Made by a program: the position numbers and the translations under genes. Shown piece after piece: positions 10,847 to 22,599 of a stretch of 64,000 nucleotides of DNA; the first letter of the stretch is position 1; each line of letters starts with the position of its first letter. The notes beneath the pieces are model-generated. The model saw nothing but the letters and a program-made list of their open reading frames with translations, was not told the DNA's origin and did no database searches. The DNA is from Colocasia esculenta (lineage: Eukaryota > Streptophyta > Magnoliopsida > Alismatales > Araceae), in NCBI GenBank assembly GCA_014218235.1, contig CM024758.1, positions 74,162,206 to 74,226,205 on the forward strand, written 5' to 3'.

Positions 10847-11400
10847 CTACGGTAAGGATCTAAGTATCTTCCTTACCATATCTCCCATCTCATAGATTTT
10901 CCCCAGACTAGCTAGTCCGTTTGTGATGTCAGTGAACCGGCTGAACATTTGAGTTATGGACTCACTTGACTGCATCTGAAATCTTTCATAATGAGTGACA
11001 AGAATGTCGATTCTTGTTTCCTTTACTTTGTCTGTGCCATCATAAGTAATCCTGAGCTTTTCCCACATTTCCATTGAGGATTTGCAGGCTGAAACTCTGT
11101 TGAATTCCTTCTTACTTAGAGCACAGCATAGGATGCTTTTTGCTTTGCAATTTAGGGAAATCTTCTTCCTGTCATCATCTGTCCATTGTGCTTTCTCATT
11201 TGTGACTAACAATCACCTTCTTCTACTATGGACCAAATTTGATAGTCGTGCCCTTGTAAAAAGTATTCCATTCTGGTCTTTCAGTAAGGATAATCTTCAC
11301 CATCGAAGAGAGGGTGTCGGTTGACGGACTGACCTTCAAAGTTACCTTGGGCTGCCATGGATCTTTACTCTTCAGATCGTTGGATCCTTTCCTTGTCGAA
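10847..11400 (-). pseudogene. Copia Gag N-terminal (UBN2/retrotran_gag) domain (P2)
   Basis: Two overlapping broken minus frames together show the copia Gag head: a HPLFDGEDYPYWKTRME block, a YQIW motif, AKSILCCALSKKEFNRV, and the MWEKLRITYDGTDKVKETR segment typical of the UBN2 family. The frame shifts near 11225. It starts just after the tRNA-Met PBS at 11408-11419 and is therefore the first gene of P2. Not functional as it stands. Confidence 0.88.
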
Positions 11401-11407
11401 GAGACTC

Positions 11408-11419
11408 GCTCTGATACCA
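11408..11419 (-). promoter_or_regulatory. Primer-binding site, initiator tRNA-Met type (P2)
   Basis: The minus strand reads TGGTATCAGAGC two bases after the LTR end (minus ...GGGCAACA). This identifies 11422-13204 as the 5' LTR of P2 and sets its direction. Confidence 0.9.
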
Positions 11420-11421
11420 CT

Positions 11422-13204
11422 TGTTGCCCAGTTGACGAGCCCAGAGGGGGGGGGGGTGAATGGGTCTTTAAAAAATTAATCTAGAAGATACCTGTAACTA
11501 AAAACATTCACACAAACGTTCTTCGAAGTAGGTTAGTGACAGTTAGTTTAAATAACAAACACACAAAGAAGACAATCACACACACAGGGATTATCTTGGT
11601 TCGGACCTCCTTTCTTAGGAGTCCTACGTCCAGTCCCTGAGCAACAACTCAGGATTTCACTGACTAGGGTACAGTCCCCCTAAGGACGCTACAACACCCA
11701 GCTCAGCTGTCTTCCTTCACACCCGAAGGGAACAACACCCTGGATACCACACCAGGTCTTCCTTCACAACCGAAGGGAACAACATCCTGGATACCACCAG
11801 GTCTTCCTTCACAACCGAAGGGAATAACACACAGAAATGAAAGACTTTCAAGCCCCTAGATCAAGCTTTTGATAAGCAAGGATCTGAAGTAACTAGAATT
11901 GAGAGCAAAGAGATTTGAATAAGCACACTCTCAGAACTACACGGGCTCTCTCAAGATTTTCACAAGCTAGTGGAGAGCAGAGCAAAAGCTAAGAGGAATG
12001 AAGTTATTGGCTCTGGACTTTCTTCAGAAGGATTTGAATGCTTGAATGCGCGATCTCTCATTTGTTCTTCTGTTCTTCTGTCTTGAATTTATATCTTCAA
12101 TTTGAAATGTAGACGTTGAAGTGTCCGTTGTCTCTCTTTTGAGTAGTCGTTAGACTGAATGACTTCTGGAGTCTTGGAAGCTTCCAGTCAACAGTCTTTT
12201 TGATCACTTGAGCACGCAAAGAGATGAGATCTTCATAAATATCCGTTGGCTTCTATTTGTTTAACGTTGTACCATGAAGCTAGATCAGAGGTCTGCACAA
12301 GTCAATCTCAAATAGCAGACAGCTAAGCTGTCTCTGATGTCAGTCAACGTCAGTAGTAATAGACATGAAAATAGTAATGCCAAATAGCTTAAGTCTAAAA
12401 AACGTAATCAGAGAGGCACGATATGGTCTGCATGCATGCAGAGATATGTTCAGATCTCATAAATGCAAAAGCGTCAGAGAGATGTCTACGTGGACTTTGA
12501 CTATTCAACGCTTTTAAGATGAATAAGATGTCAAGTCAATATGAAATCGTTAAGAATAAGTCAGGTTGACCAAGTCGTTGTGACAGAAGAAATCGTTGTG
12601 AGATGCAAATCGTTGTGTTTCTGAAGAAATCGATATGAAACACTTAACAAATCGTTATGAGATGCAAATCGTTGTGTTTCTGAAGAAATCGATATGAAAC
12701 ACTTAACAAATCGTTATGAGATGCAAATCGTTGTGTTTCTGAAGAAATCGTTATGACAACTTATAGAGTCGTTGTGACGAGCAAGTCGTTATGAGCTCTA
12801 AGGGAATCGTTACAATAACTTATAGAGTCGTTGTGACGAGCAAGTCGTTACGGGCTCTAAGGAAATCGTTACGATAACTTATAGAGTCGTTGTGGCATCG
12901 ACTTGTTTGAAACAACAAGACTTTTCAGTCTTATAAGGAAATCGTTATGAATTTCAACAGAAGTCGATATGCTTATAAAGAAATCGTTATGGCCTTTAAT
13001 AGAAGTCGATATGAACTTAGAGAAATATCATGTTGAAAAGATTAAAGCTTCAAAGAAGTAATGCATACCTTTATTGGCTTGTTTGACCTTGGTATTTTTC
13101 CTGTACTTAAGACTTATGAAATATTCATTAGATATAATTGATAAACTCTTGTTTGGTTTTGTTAATCATCAAAATATATATATATATTATTAATTAAAAT
13201 TACA
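11422..13204 (-). mobile_element. Ty1/copia 5' LTR (copy P2, SIRE-like)
   Basis: The minus-strand end is TTCACCCCCC...GGGCAACA, next to the PBS. The start is taken at 13204 (minus TGTAATTTT...TTTTGATGATTAAC), giving 1783 bases, almost the same length as solo LTR P1 (1782). A TATA-like GATATAAATTC (minus) lies near 12085-12093. The middle holds a CGATTT/AACGA word array. The right boundary lies inside LTR G1, so P2 appears inserted into or recombined with G1. Confidence 0.8.
12560..13020 (-). repeat. 59-base higher-order repeat of CGATTT words (P2 LTR)
   Basis: Words such as AAATCGTTRTGA and GAAATCGATATGA (plus strand) recur about every 20 bases. On top of this a 59-base register holds: agatgcaaatcg starts at 12601, 12660 and 12719, and acttatagagtcg starts at 12759, 12818 and 12877. 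Three words make one 59-base unit. Copies decay toward 13020. Confidence 0.9.
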
Positions 13205-16200
13205 TGGGGACAGACTGATCATCAATGGAACATATACCCGATAGGTAGCACTCCTAGCATGATTTCTAACTTACTTTGCATGCAATCATAACAATTTACT
13301 GCACATTTAGCTTGCTGATTTTATACAAATTTTATCGCATTCATATTACCTTTGCATAGGGATCACTTTTAACTACTCACATAATACTAAACACCTGTAC
13401 ATCCAATAATTCAAACTTCATGAATATGAAAGCATATACTTACATTTTGGTACTAACAGTAACATCACTTTTAGCATTTGACAGTTAGTATATCAACACA
13501 TACACACCGAGGAATAATCTAATTCATGAGGATAATATCACACATTTATACACATCAATAATAAAATATCAATTAACAATATTGCCATTCACACTTATAC
13601 TATTCCCGTTACATACAACCATATGATTACCTTGGCTTTCACATACCCTCACTTTTGTTCTATCACACAATACTTATACACATTTCCCATTATTTCCTTT
13701 TTCACATTCACATACTTCTTATCATTTCACTTTTGCACATAACATGTGCCACATTTACACATATCTTGCACATACCTTGTGCCATCAACACATATCACTT
13801 TTCACATCACACTTATGCTCATTTTTACACAATGCCAAGACACAGCCCAAACCACCATTAGACGATCATATAACACACACATTCACATTCACGTACTTAA
13901 TCACCGGCACAGTGATAAAGTCTTAGTTCCTGCAGAAACCGGGGAAAGCCCTTCCCACCATTACCAGTAGAATTTGTCCACCTCCAGGATTTCACAAGAC
14001 CCTTTGCCAGGGTATAACGATTTATCAAGACCCTTCTCTAGGGTATCACATATCATATTGAGCTTTCCCGTAGGGGCATTACTACGGTACAACTCCAAGC
14101 ATCTAGGGTGGTAGTGTCTTATGGGCACCATTGTTTCTCTTGTCACATTTAACCATTTTATACACATATATCGCTTGTTCTCGCACTTCTCATGCATGCA
14201 CACCCTCCTACATAATTCATACTCACATAAGCTTTCATTTACTGATTTTAACCTTACTATTGAAACTGCCAAATAATCATAATATAGATTTAATCATACT
14301 GAAATTTACTGAATCACATCAAATCACAATTACATGCTCACATAATCATTTTTCTCATTAAAATCCATAACAATACTTACTGTCATCAAAATAACATGAG
14401 ATTTTAACCACAGACAAATTTCAGGTTTATAATCACACATGCAAATTTTCATATTTTTCTGAATCATATTACATTTACAGGAATTAAAACATGCAATCTC
14501 ATGCCGTTCATAATTCTATTTAACATGGAACATAACATGAATATCCAATTTGACAGTTCACGGCCCTGAACCTAACATACTCATCATCATAGGAATTTTC
14601 CCCGGATTTATTGCATAACACACAATTTACTGTAAATTTTACAATCCTACGCATGTCTTCTATTTCCAAAACAGAAATTACAGTAAATCCCACCATGGAG
14701 AAATTCTCAAAATTGCAGGGCCTGGACTGATACGTATATACACGGTTTAGAAAAACTTAGGGCATCCCATTCTTCAGGGATCATGTAAACAATGGGTGAA
14801 CATGCAAAAATCCATTTTCCAAACATGTATTTCAATAAGTTTAACAATTCATGCCATTCACCAAAAAGCACAAAAAGTATCACATGCATCCCATGGTCTA
14901 TTTTACATAACATATATGATTACATTATATCCTCATTCGAAACACTTCGGAAATTAATCATATAGAAGGAGAGAACAACTCAATGTTCTGTCCTGAAGAA
15001 CTTACGGCATAGTCTGGCCGTTACAGGAGCTTAACGGCAATATCGTTGGCCGCTAATCGAAGATCTTGACGGCAATGGATCTTGCCGTCAAGTTCTGGTT
15101 GTGCAAAAAAAAAACAGACCGAGCTCCAAATACAAGAAGAATGGGGGAATCCAGGACGCGAGGAAAAATCCAGAAAAATGCTGGGACCTAGGGCACATGT
15201 ATAGGATTGAGATCTATAGGTTACTTGCGTTTCTAAAAACCTCCAAAGGGATCTATGTTGTTGTTGAAGCTCTCCTTGGGCAGTCCCAAGAAGCCTCCAA
15301 AACACCACTCCTCCGGGTTCTTGGTCGATGCAGATGCTAAACCAGTGGTGGGGAAGCATTCTCCTTGGTCCCCTCTAGCCTCCAGTTGCAATAGAATGCC
15401 GGATGAAGCTCCAATCGTCGGATCAAGGCATGCAAAGTCCAAACTTCCTCACAACTTGCTAGGGTTCTCTCTCCTCTTTGCAAAGAGCCAAAGAGAGCTC
15501 TTGGGGTTGCAAGGAGTGGTTGGTTTATAGGAGAGAGGCCTCTCCTTTCACGCAGATAGTGATGTGAGGGCTTGATAGCCGTTGGGGACATCTCCCCAAT
15601 GGCTGGGCTTGCTTGCCCCCGAAATTCCGGTCTGCTGCGCATGCAGGTCAGAGAAGTAAACGTCCACCTATATGGACGGCTACTTAAGGCTTGGCGTCCA
15701 TCGATATGGACGCTGACACCTCATGGGCGTCTACCCATGTTGACGCCAATTGGCCTTCTGCCAGAACTTAAAATCATGCAGAAATCATGTTCAACTTATA
15801 CATATATACAAACAATGTATGTAACATAGTATACACACTATCACACCATGCATTCAAACCATATTTACCATATAATTATTCACATGCATACATAAGCACA
15901 CTAGCTAATATGTACGTAGATATCTACCTACGCGTACATGATGTTTTACATAAGCATGACTCAACATGCGGCAAAATAAAGTGACAATAATTGCGAGGGT
16001 TTCAAAATCATTAGGAGGCAATATGAATTAAGTTAGCTAGGAATATCTATTCAATAAATAGTTCTTGCTTGCACTCACTTGATTTGGCATATATATAGCA
16101 TACACACACGGATGTAACATACTTATGTACATTATGCACGGAATAGATAGATACAACACGCACACCGGTAATTAGATAAAACTTGCACAACATTACTTAA

Positions 16201-16645
16201 GTACTATATGCATGGGATTTTTAATATACACAGTATGCACCAACTTAGCTAATTGCCTATTCTCACCTAATTATCATAAAAATACATGCATGTTATTCAT
16301 GATGATATATAATTACAATATACACTACTAATAAAACTACCATACTTGCACTCTATATGTACATGCAATGTACGAAGTACAATGTACACATTAACTACAC
16401 CATGCAAATGAACAACGTTACAACTAAACATACACATGCATACATAGGTATACCAAGGTGTTATGTATGTAGCATTAGGTATACAATATCACATCATATA
16501 AAATAACATACATCCACGCATATACACATGTGAAATTTATAATTATGACATGCACCATTTTCATGCACGCCATTTATGTAAGAACGAGCAAACATCATAT
16601 ATAAAATATAGTGGGGAAAAGAAAAAGAAATTTCGGGGCCTTACA
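13205..16645 (-). mobile_element. Gypsy LTR, G family (copy G1), truncated by P2
   Basis: On the minus strand it begins TGTAAGGCCCCGAAATTT at 16645. It aligns along its length with the G2 LTR at 29304-32641: shared blocks are GGTAGCACTCCTAGCATG (13245/29990), the AAGACCCTTG...AGGGTATCAC repeat (about 14000/30560) and the inverted-word segment (15000-15760/31400-32160). A TATA-like CTATAAACC (minus) lies near 15524. The part homologous to 29304-29980 is missing where copia LTR P2 starts. No PPT or gag lies upstream, so this copy is a solo or broken LTR. AT-rich, no genuine frame. Confidence 0.85.
15065..15092. repeat. Perfect 11-base inverted repeat in LTR G1
   Basis: Arms CTTGACGGCAA (15065-15075) and TTGCCGTCAAG (15082-15092) are exact inverted copies with a 6-base loop. 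A second inverted word, GCGTCCAT...ATGGACGC (15694-15713), and a weaker CGTCCA...TGGACG (15661-15678) lie 600 bases on. These are the G-family counterparts of the palindromic words in other LTRs. Confidence 0.85.
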
Positions 16646-16914
16646 CAACTGACTTGGATTTACCTTCAAACCATCGCCACAACTGACCACAAGTGACTAT
16701 TGCTATTACATGTGATCCTAATTCCCTCTTTGAAGAGAGCATTGTCTTATATCATAAGTCATATTTTATGTGCACATAGAGAAAGAGATTCAAAGACCCA
16801 AAGTTGTCATCACTTTCCCACTTCTGCTAAACATGCATGTATGGTACTTAGGTTTCTCACAAATCACAAATAACATGGTTCTATGAGTAATGTTAACGAT
16901 ATCAAGAAGGTATA
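16646..16914. other. Unidentified flank of K3, left part
   Basis: 269 bases between LTR G1 and K3. With 28813-29303 it forms the sequence that existed before K3 inserted. No frame, LTR end or known motif is visible here. Confidence 0.5.
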
Positions 16915-19900
16915 TGTCACATCCCGAGAATTACGCAGCGGATGTTATTTCGAAGAATTCGGGTCGATATTTCGAGACGTGGACAGTCGGAAAATAAGCC
17001 TCTAGCTAGCACGCACTAAATGTGTATCAACACAACATCATAATAGGGCCCAAATGTTGAACTCAATATAAATTGTATTCAAATCTCATATTTGTCTCAG
17101 ATAAACTAATACAGGACTAAGACTCAATAAAAAGGAAAGTACATTTACCCCTCACTTCCTACTACAGGTTCTAACTCTCAAAATAAACTACGATAACTAG
17201 ACTCATAATTGAGACGCTCATCACTCGGATGCATTCCCATCCTCGCCTTGTTCTTCCTCTTGAACTTCATAGTCACCTAGATTGGGAAATGGTAGGGGAT
17301 GAGCAAACTAGCCCAGTAGGATTTATATCTCAATGTGCGGGCAATGATGTAAGTGATTAACATTTTAGAACTAGGCAAGTACGATGAATGATATGCAAGT
17401 ACGAACAAAACTCATTAAAACATGATATATAAAACAAGCTGGATAGAGTGAACAAGATAGAATAGATTTTGAACAAGGTGCCAAGAAAGAACTAGCAATA
17501 GATCACTTTGCACAAGCACGCAAGATTTCACTTGATGTCAATAGTTTTCAAGAAAGCAAGATATCACTAGTTGCAATAAATGCAGGATGGCCATATCACG
17601 CAAGCAAGCAAGCAAGATTGCACAAGCACGTTCAAGTAACACTAATCAGGCACGTAGACACCAATGTACACCAAGAAAAGATCCATCAAGAATGTACACC
17701 AGGACACGTGTATGTGGTTATGTATCTAACATTCAACAAGCAAGAAAGTACTCCCAGCGCAGATGCAACGCCAGTAATCATTATACCCCATGGTTAACAG
17801 TATATTTATGACTCGCCGTCATTGGGGCTAGACTGGAGCCCTTGGACAAACGCCGTGCCCTGTCATCCATCTCATGTAAAATTTTAAATGTAGATACCCA
17901 CAGTCATAAATAATGGCCAATGAGAGTTTCAAAAAGTAAACATGTGTAATGTCATGTTCATGATGATGATGAGAAGAAATAAATAAATTGAACATGATCC
18001 CATGAGGACAATAGTCAAGAGATAAATTCGGCAGCTGAATGATAGATTTACAATTTAGTTCAATCTTTACATTAATGGCTTTAGTCTAGATGGCAATTCA
18101 CACTCACGAGAACAAGAAGAGAAGGAAGTGCACGCCCTAGATGTATAAGTGTGTAGAGATGCACATGTGTAAATTCACAATCCGTCGGTCTCAAACTCTC
18201 GGAAAAACACTTAACATGATGGCAAGCAATGAACAATGCATTTAGCTACAAATGGGTTTACAAGATTTTAAGATAAAATTATCACTTAAAGCAAGCTAGA
18301 ATGGTAACAAGAGTAAATCACAAGTTTCATGTATGATCATATCATTAAGAAAGCAATTAGAATAATATTCATGTAATTAAGGATTTTTCAATGGGTTAAA
18401 CACTTTTAAGCCATTAAATAGACATTATGTAATGAACAGAACAAAATATGCAATATCTTGTAAAGGTAGTGTCGACACAACCCATGCTGGTGTCGACACC
18501 ATGCTTCAACACAAAGCAAAAACATGAAAACTGGTCAGGTAGTGTCGACACTAGTTCAAGTAGTGTCGACACTAGAGACAGGTTCCAGAAAACCTTCTGG
18601 AAAACATGGGACAGTGTGTCGACACTAGATGAGGCAGTGTCGACACTAGATCAGTTTCCCAGAACTTTCTGGGTAAAACTGGGACAGTGTGTCGACACTA
18701 GATAGGTAGTGTCGACACTAGATAGCTTTCCCAGAACACTTTCTGGGCTGTTTGGGACAGGGTGTCGACACTAGATGAGGTAGTGTCGACACTAAGGGCT
18801 TCCCAGACACTCTCTGGGCTGCCTTGGACAGTGTCGACACTAGATGAGGTAGTGTCGACACTAGCTGCCCTCCATGACACAAAATATGGTCAAGTGTGAC
18901 CTGAAAACATGTCTCATGCAGCGATTCACTTACCCATCTTATAACTCTCTAACTAATGACATTTAGACAAAACGTTCAACACAAAGATGACGAGGACAAC
19001 TAGTAGAAGAACTTTGGTGTTGGGTTTGATCTAATTCCATCTCGAATCTCGAGAAAATAGATGAAGAACAAAAAGTCAAGTGTAGCCCAAAATCCCAGTA
19101 TCATGCAGTGACTCTCTTCCTACGCCTGTAACTCTCTAACCAAGGATTTTTGGATAAAACGTCCAACATAAAAGATGATCGTGACTTCAATTAGAAAAAC
19201 GTTCGTGAAGGAAGCTTAGTCAAATTCAGTCTCGAATCACGTGCATAATAAGAAGAACGGGAAAAACCCTAACAGTGCGCGACTTTGAAAAACACTTATA
19301 ACTCAAAATATACTCATTAGAATTCGATGAAAACAGTGGGAAACGAAAGTTAACTTGATGCTCTACACATTGGTATAGGATATATTAAGGTTTGGCCCGA
19401 GAAAACCTACCTTCTGGTTGAAGAAGTCTCATTTTTCCAGAAAACCCGAGTTCAGACACTCGGAGGAAAACGCTTACTGCTCCGTGTATACTGCATGGAA
19501 TTTGAGAATTCCACTTGGGTTAGAACGTAGCCTTGACCCTCTTTCCAGGGGTATAAGCCTTGCAAGGTTGGTTAGTTTGTTTGACACTTTGGTCGACTTC
19601 AAGATGATGGTCTGTGCAGGTTGCAGCAGACGAAACAGGGGAAGAAGAACGACTTGGTGTGGATGATCTCCTGCTCCCCAGCCACCAAGAACTTCTCCAC
19701 ACGACCCCAAAGTTCTAAAACTCGTCCTAGGTTTTGGTGAAGAGTATTTAAGCAACCATGTGTTTTAGGAGTCCTATTATAACTAGGAAAGCTAAGCTGC
19801 GGTTTTGACAGGGCAGTTTCCTATCTTTTGAGGATTCCTTCCTCCCTTAGAGTGTGTGAGGCTTTAGGAAACCTCCCACCATAGATAGGCACGAATTTGG

Positions 19901-20531
19901 GTTGCCAAGAATGCATGATTGCATCCCAATTCAACTCAAATTGCCTCTTTCTAATTTCAGCCTATTTAAGTTACGAATTTCCATGCATTTTCTAGCTTTA
20001 TTTGATTATTGGGCCAATTGATGTCCATTGACCCGCTTATGATATTGGGTCATTAATATATAATGTTGGAAGTCCCTCCAACACTTTTATTTAATTTTTG
20101 ATTGCGTCGTATTTCCGTGTTAACGGTTTCCCGACTTGTTTCCTAATTTGGAATCGTTCACATAGCTCTTAACCTAGTCCAAATGATTTTTATTGACTAA
20201 ATTTCTTGGGTCATTAGAGGATATTATTTGAAGTCCATATTGATTTTATTTAATTTTCTAACTCATCCAGTACGTGTGATAATGGTTTGTCGACTTATTC
20301 ATGAATTACGATAATAAGTCGCGAAACTTTAAACTTGGCTATCCGATTTTCTTGGCAAAATTTCTTGTGAAACATTTAGTAATAATGTTAGGGTGATTTA
20401 TAATTTTTACAGAATTTTCCGATGTGTTTTAGCATAACGTTAATGATACTATGTTTAAAACTCTTGTATTATGGAAATATTTATTTCCATTTATTCAATT
20501 TTTTATGTATTTATAATTTCAGGGTGCTACA
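16915..20531 (-). mobile_element. 3' LTR of K3, 3617 bases
   Basis: Minus-strand start TGTAGCACCC at 20531, directly after the PPT; end ...ATGTGACA at 16915. It is homologous to K2 in the same segments and carries the same GTGTCGACAC array. A weak TATA-like CTTAAATAC (minus) lies near 19741-19750. The 74-residue frame at 17587-17811 recurs identically at 25866-26090 only because the two LTRs are copies; I do not consider it a gene. Confidence 0.92.
18477..18863 (-). repeat. Paired GTGTCGACAC palindrome minisatellite (K3 3' LTR)
   Basis: About six pairs of the ACTAGTGTCGACACTA-type palindrome with ~74-base spacing, the reverse complement of the array in K2 and in the same relative place in the LTR. 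Pair spacing and the TCTGGG/CCCAGA spacer words are also preserved. Confidence 0.9.
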
Positions 20532-20545
20532 CCCTTCCCCCTTAA
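20532..20545 (-). promoter_or_regulatory. Polypurine tract of K3
   Basis: The minus strand reads TTAAGGGGGAAGGG immediately before the 3' LTR start (TGTAGCACCC). This is the site where RNase H leaves the primer for plus-strand DNA synthesis. It confirms the LTR boundary and direction. Confidence 0.9.
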
Positions 20546-20578
20546 GAGAATTTGGTCCCCAAATTCATGTATAGCAAG

Positions 20579-20854
20579 TTATTTTACAAGTGAGGTGTAC
20601 TTACTTGTGAATAGCTCCGGAAATCTTTTGCGCATTGCTTCCTCGGTTTCCCACGTGTCGTCCTCATCCATGCGTTGATTCCATCTAACCCTTACTAGTG
20701 AGATAACCTTGTTCCTTAGTTGGCGCAGTTCCCGGTCCACAATCTTAATTGGCTTCTCTTGATATGTTCTGTCTTTATTGAACTCCAGAAGCTCGTATTC
20801 TATAACATGCCATGGATCTCGTACATACTTTTTCAACATGGATATGTGGAACAC
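20579..20854 (-). pseudogene. Integrase C-terminus and chromodomain of K3
   Basis: A minus frame of 91 residues. It begins MFHISMLKKYV, the conserved end of the integrase C-terminal GPF/Y region, then KIVDRELRQLRNKVISLVRV. The chromodomain-like segment follows (VRWNQRMDEDDTWETEEAMR, residues ~58-80) and ends RFPELF. Chromoviral chromodomains bind modified histones and steer insertion into heterochromatin. The conserved Trp residues (VRW and DTW) are present. This tail assigns K3 to the chromoviruses and suits Tekay. The frame is open to its natural end about 35 bases before the PPT, but it is separated from the rest of integrase by a frameshift near 20850. Confidence 0.88.
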
Positions 20855-22012
20855 ATTGTGTATTCAATCCATTTGCGCTGGTAAAGCGAGACGATATGCC
20901 ACTTCGCTGACTCTTTCAAGGATTTCGAAAGGCCCGACAAACCTTGCTGACAACTTGCCTTTAATGCCAAAACGTCTGATCCCACGGCCTGAGACACTTT
21001 CAAGAATACATGTTCACCCACCTGAAACTCCATGTCTCTTCTTCTATTATCTGCATATGCCTTTTGTCTTTGCTGCGCCACTGCCATTCTTTCTCTGATA
21101 AGCTTTACCTTCTCTGTGGTTTCCCTTATCATCTCTGGTCCTAACATTTGTTTTTCGCCAACCTCATACTAGCATATTGGAGATCGGCAACTTCTGCCAT
21201 AAAGTGCTTCAAATGGTGCCATCTGAATGCTAGCTTGATAGCTATTATTGTAGGCGAACTCCACAAGAGGTAAGTGTTCATGCCAGCTACCTCCAAATCT
21301 AGGACACATGCTCTGAGCATATCTTCATCACCTGGTTGGTTCTCTCCGTCTGTCCTCTGTTTGTGGATGGAAAGCATGCTAAAATTTAGTTTAGATCCCA
21401 AGGAGTAATGCAGTCCTTTTCAAAAGTGGGATGTAAACCTGAGGTCTTTATCAGACACGATAGACACCGGTACTCCATGTAATCTGACTATTTCCTTCAC
21501 ATACAATGCAGCCAGAACATCTATTGACCACTTATTCTTCACTGACAAGAAGTGAGCTGACTTGGTTAAGCGGTCGACTATAACCCAGATACCATCGAAT
21601 CCACCTCTAGATTTAGGTATCCGAAAATAAAGTCCATCCCTATACCTTCCCATTTCCATGCCGAATTTCTAGGGGTTTGAGTTTACCTGCGGGTCGCAAG
21701 TGTTCTGCCTTCCCTTTGACATGTTAAGCATCGGGCGACATATTCCGCCACCTCTCTCTTCATATTAGGCCACCAGAAGCTTCTTTTCAAATCCTGATAC
21801 ATTTTGGTAGTTCCAGGATGAATAGTATATCTGGTCTTGTGAGCCTCGTCCATAATCATTTTCTTTGTCTCTGCATGGTCGGGTACACAGACTCGATCCC
21901 AGAACAATAGCCTTCCATCTTCAGTTAATGAGAAATCTGGCCTCTGGTCCAGATTAGCCTTAATCTCCACAACTATAGGGTCATTGTCTTGGAGTGTTGT
22001 GATGTCCTCCAT
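20833..22012 (-). pseudogene. Integrase of K3, broken into four frames
   Basis: The enzyme that would insert the element DNA. The zinc-binding HHCC part is at 21683-21880 (EAHKTRYTIHPGTTKMYQDL, then CLTCQ). The catalytic core at 21420-21659 shows WVIVDRLTKSAHF and VSDKDLRFTSHF with the second catalytic Asp. The third segment near 21141-21401 holds the HPQTDGQSERTNQ motif with the catalytic Glu, split by frameshift. The C-terminal part is at 20833-21147 (AVAQQRQKAYADNRRRDMEF). At least three frameshifts break it. All key residues I can check are present, so the breaks, not residue loss, disable it; some may be sequencing indels. Confidence 0.88.
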
Positions 22013-22520
22013 AATGTGGGTTGTGCTCTAACACTAGCAACAAAGCATCCCTTCTCTTTGATGTCTGCATCAATATTTAACTTGGCGAAGTCTTCTAATA
22101 ACCTCCATTCACCCACCATGAGACTAGACAAGGTAGCCATCGGCTTCCTGCTAAGAGCATCTGCCACAGCATTTACTTTTCCTGGATGATATTGAATAGA
22201 GAAGTCGAAGTCCTGGAGATACTCCAACCACCTCCGTTGCCTCATATTCAAGTCCTGCTGAGAAAACTATACTTCAAGCTTTTATGGTCAGAAAACACAA
22301 TGAATTTCTCACCATATAGATAATGACGCCATATCTTCAAGGCGAAGACTACAGCAGCTAGCTCCAGATCATGTACAGGATAATTGTCCTCGTGCTTCTT
22401 CAATTGTCTGGATGCGTAGCATATAACTTTCTCTTCTTGCATCAGCACACAGCCAAGCCCGATCCCGGATGCATCGGTGTATACTTCAAAACTACCCCCG
22501 CAGTTGGCAAGGTTAGTACG
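21973..22520 (-). pseudogene. RNase H domain of K3
   Basis: RNase H degrades the RNA strand of RNA/DNA hybrids during reverse transcription. The minus strand shows YTDASGIGLGCVLMQEE (first catalytic Asp, near 22450-22475), ICYASRQLKKHEDNYPVHDL with ELAAV (catalytic Glu), and FIVFSDHKSL (catalytic Asp). The linker WLEYLQDFDFSIQYHPGKVN follows, then ADALSR. Frames change near 22445 and 22250. Catalytic residues look intact. Confidence 0.87.
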
Positions 22521-22599
22521 GGTGCTGAGGTAAGGTGTTCTTTCAATGCCCTGAAACTTTCTTCACATTCATCAGTCCATGCGAATGGATTCTCCTTCC

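Noticed and set aside
13655..13970. Overlapping His/Ile/Thr-rich small proteins
   Set aside because: Low-complexity CACATT-rich LTR sequence; similar frames at 30192-30461 only reflect G1/G2 LTR homology without codon conservation.
17587..17811. 74-residue frame identical at 25866-26090, possible conserved small protein
   Set aside because: Identity follows from the two positions being the paired LTRs of K3; the frame is not kept in K2, K4 or K5.
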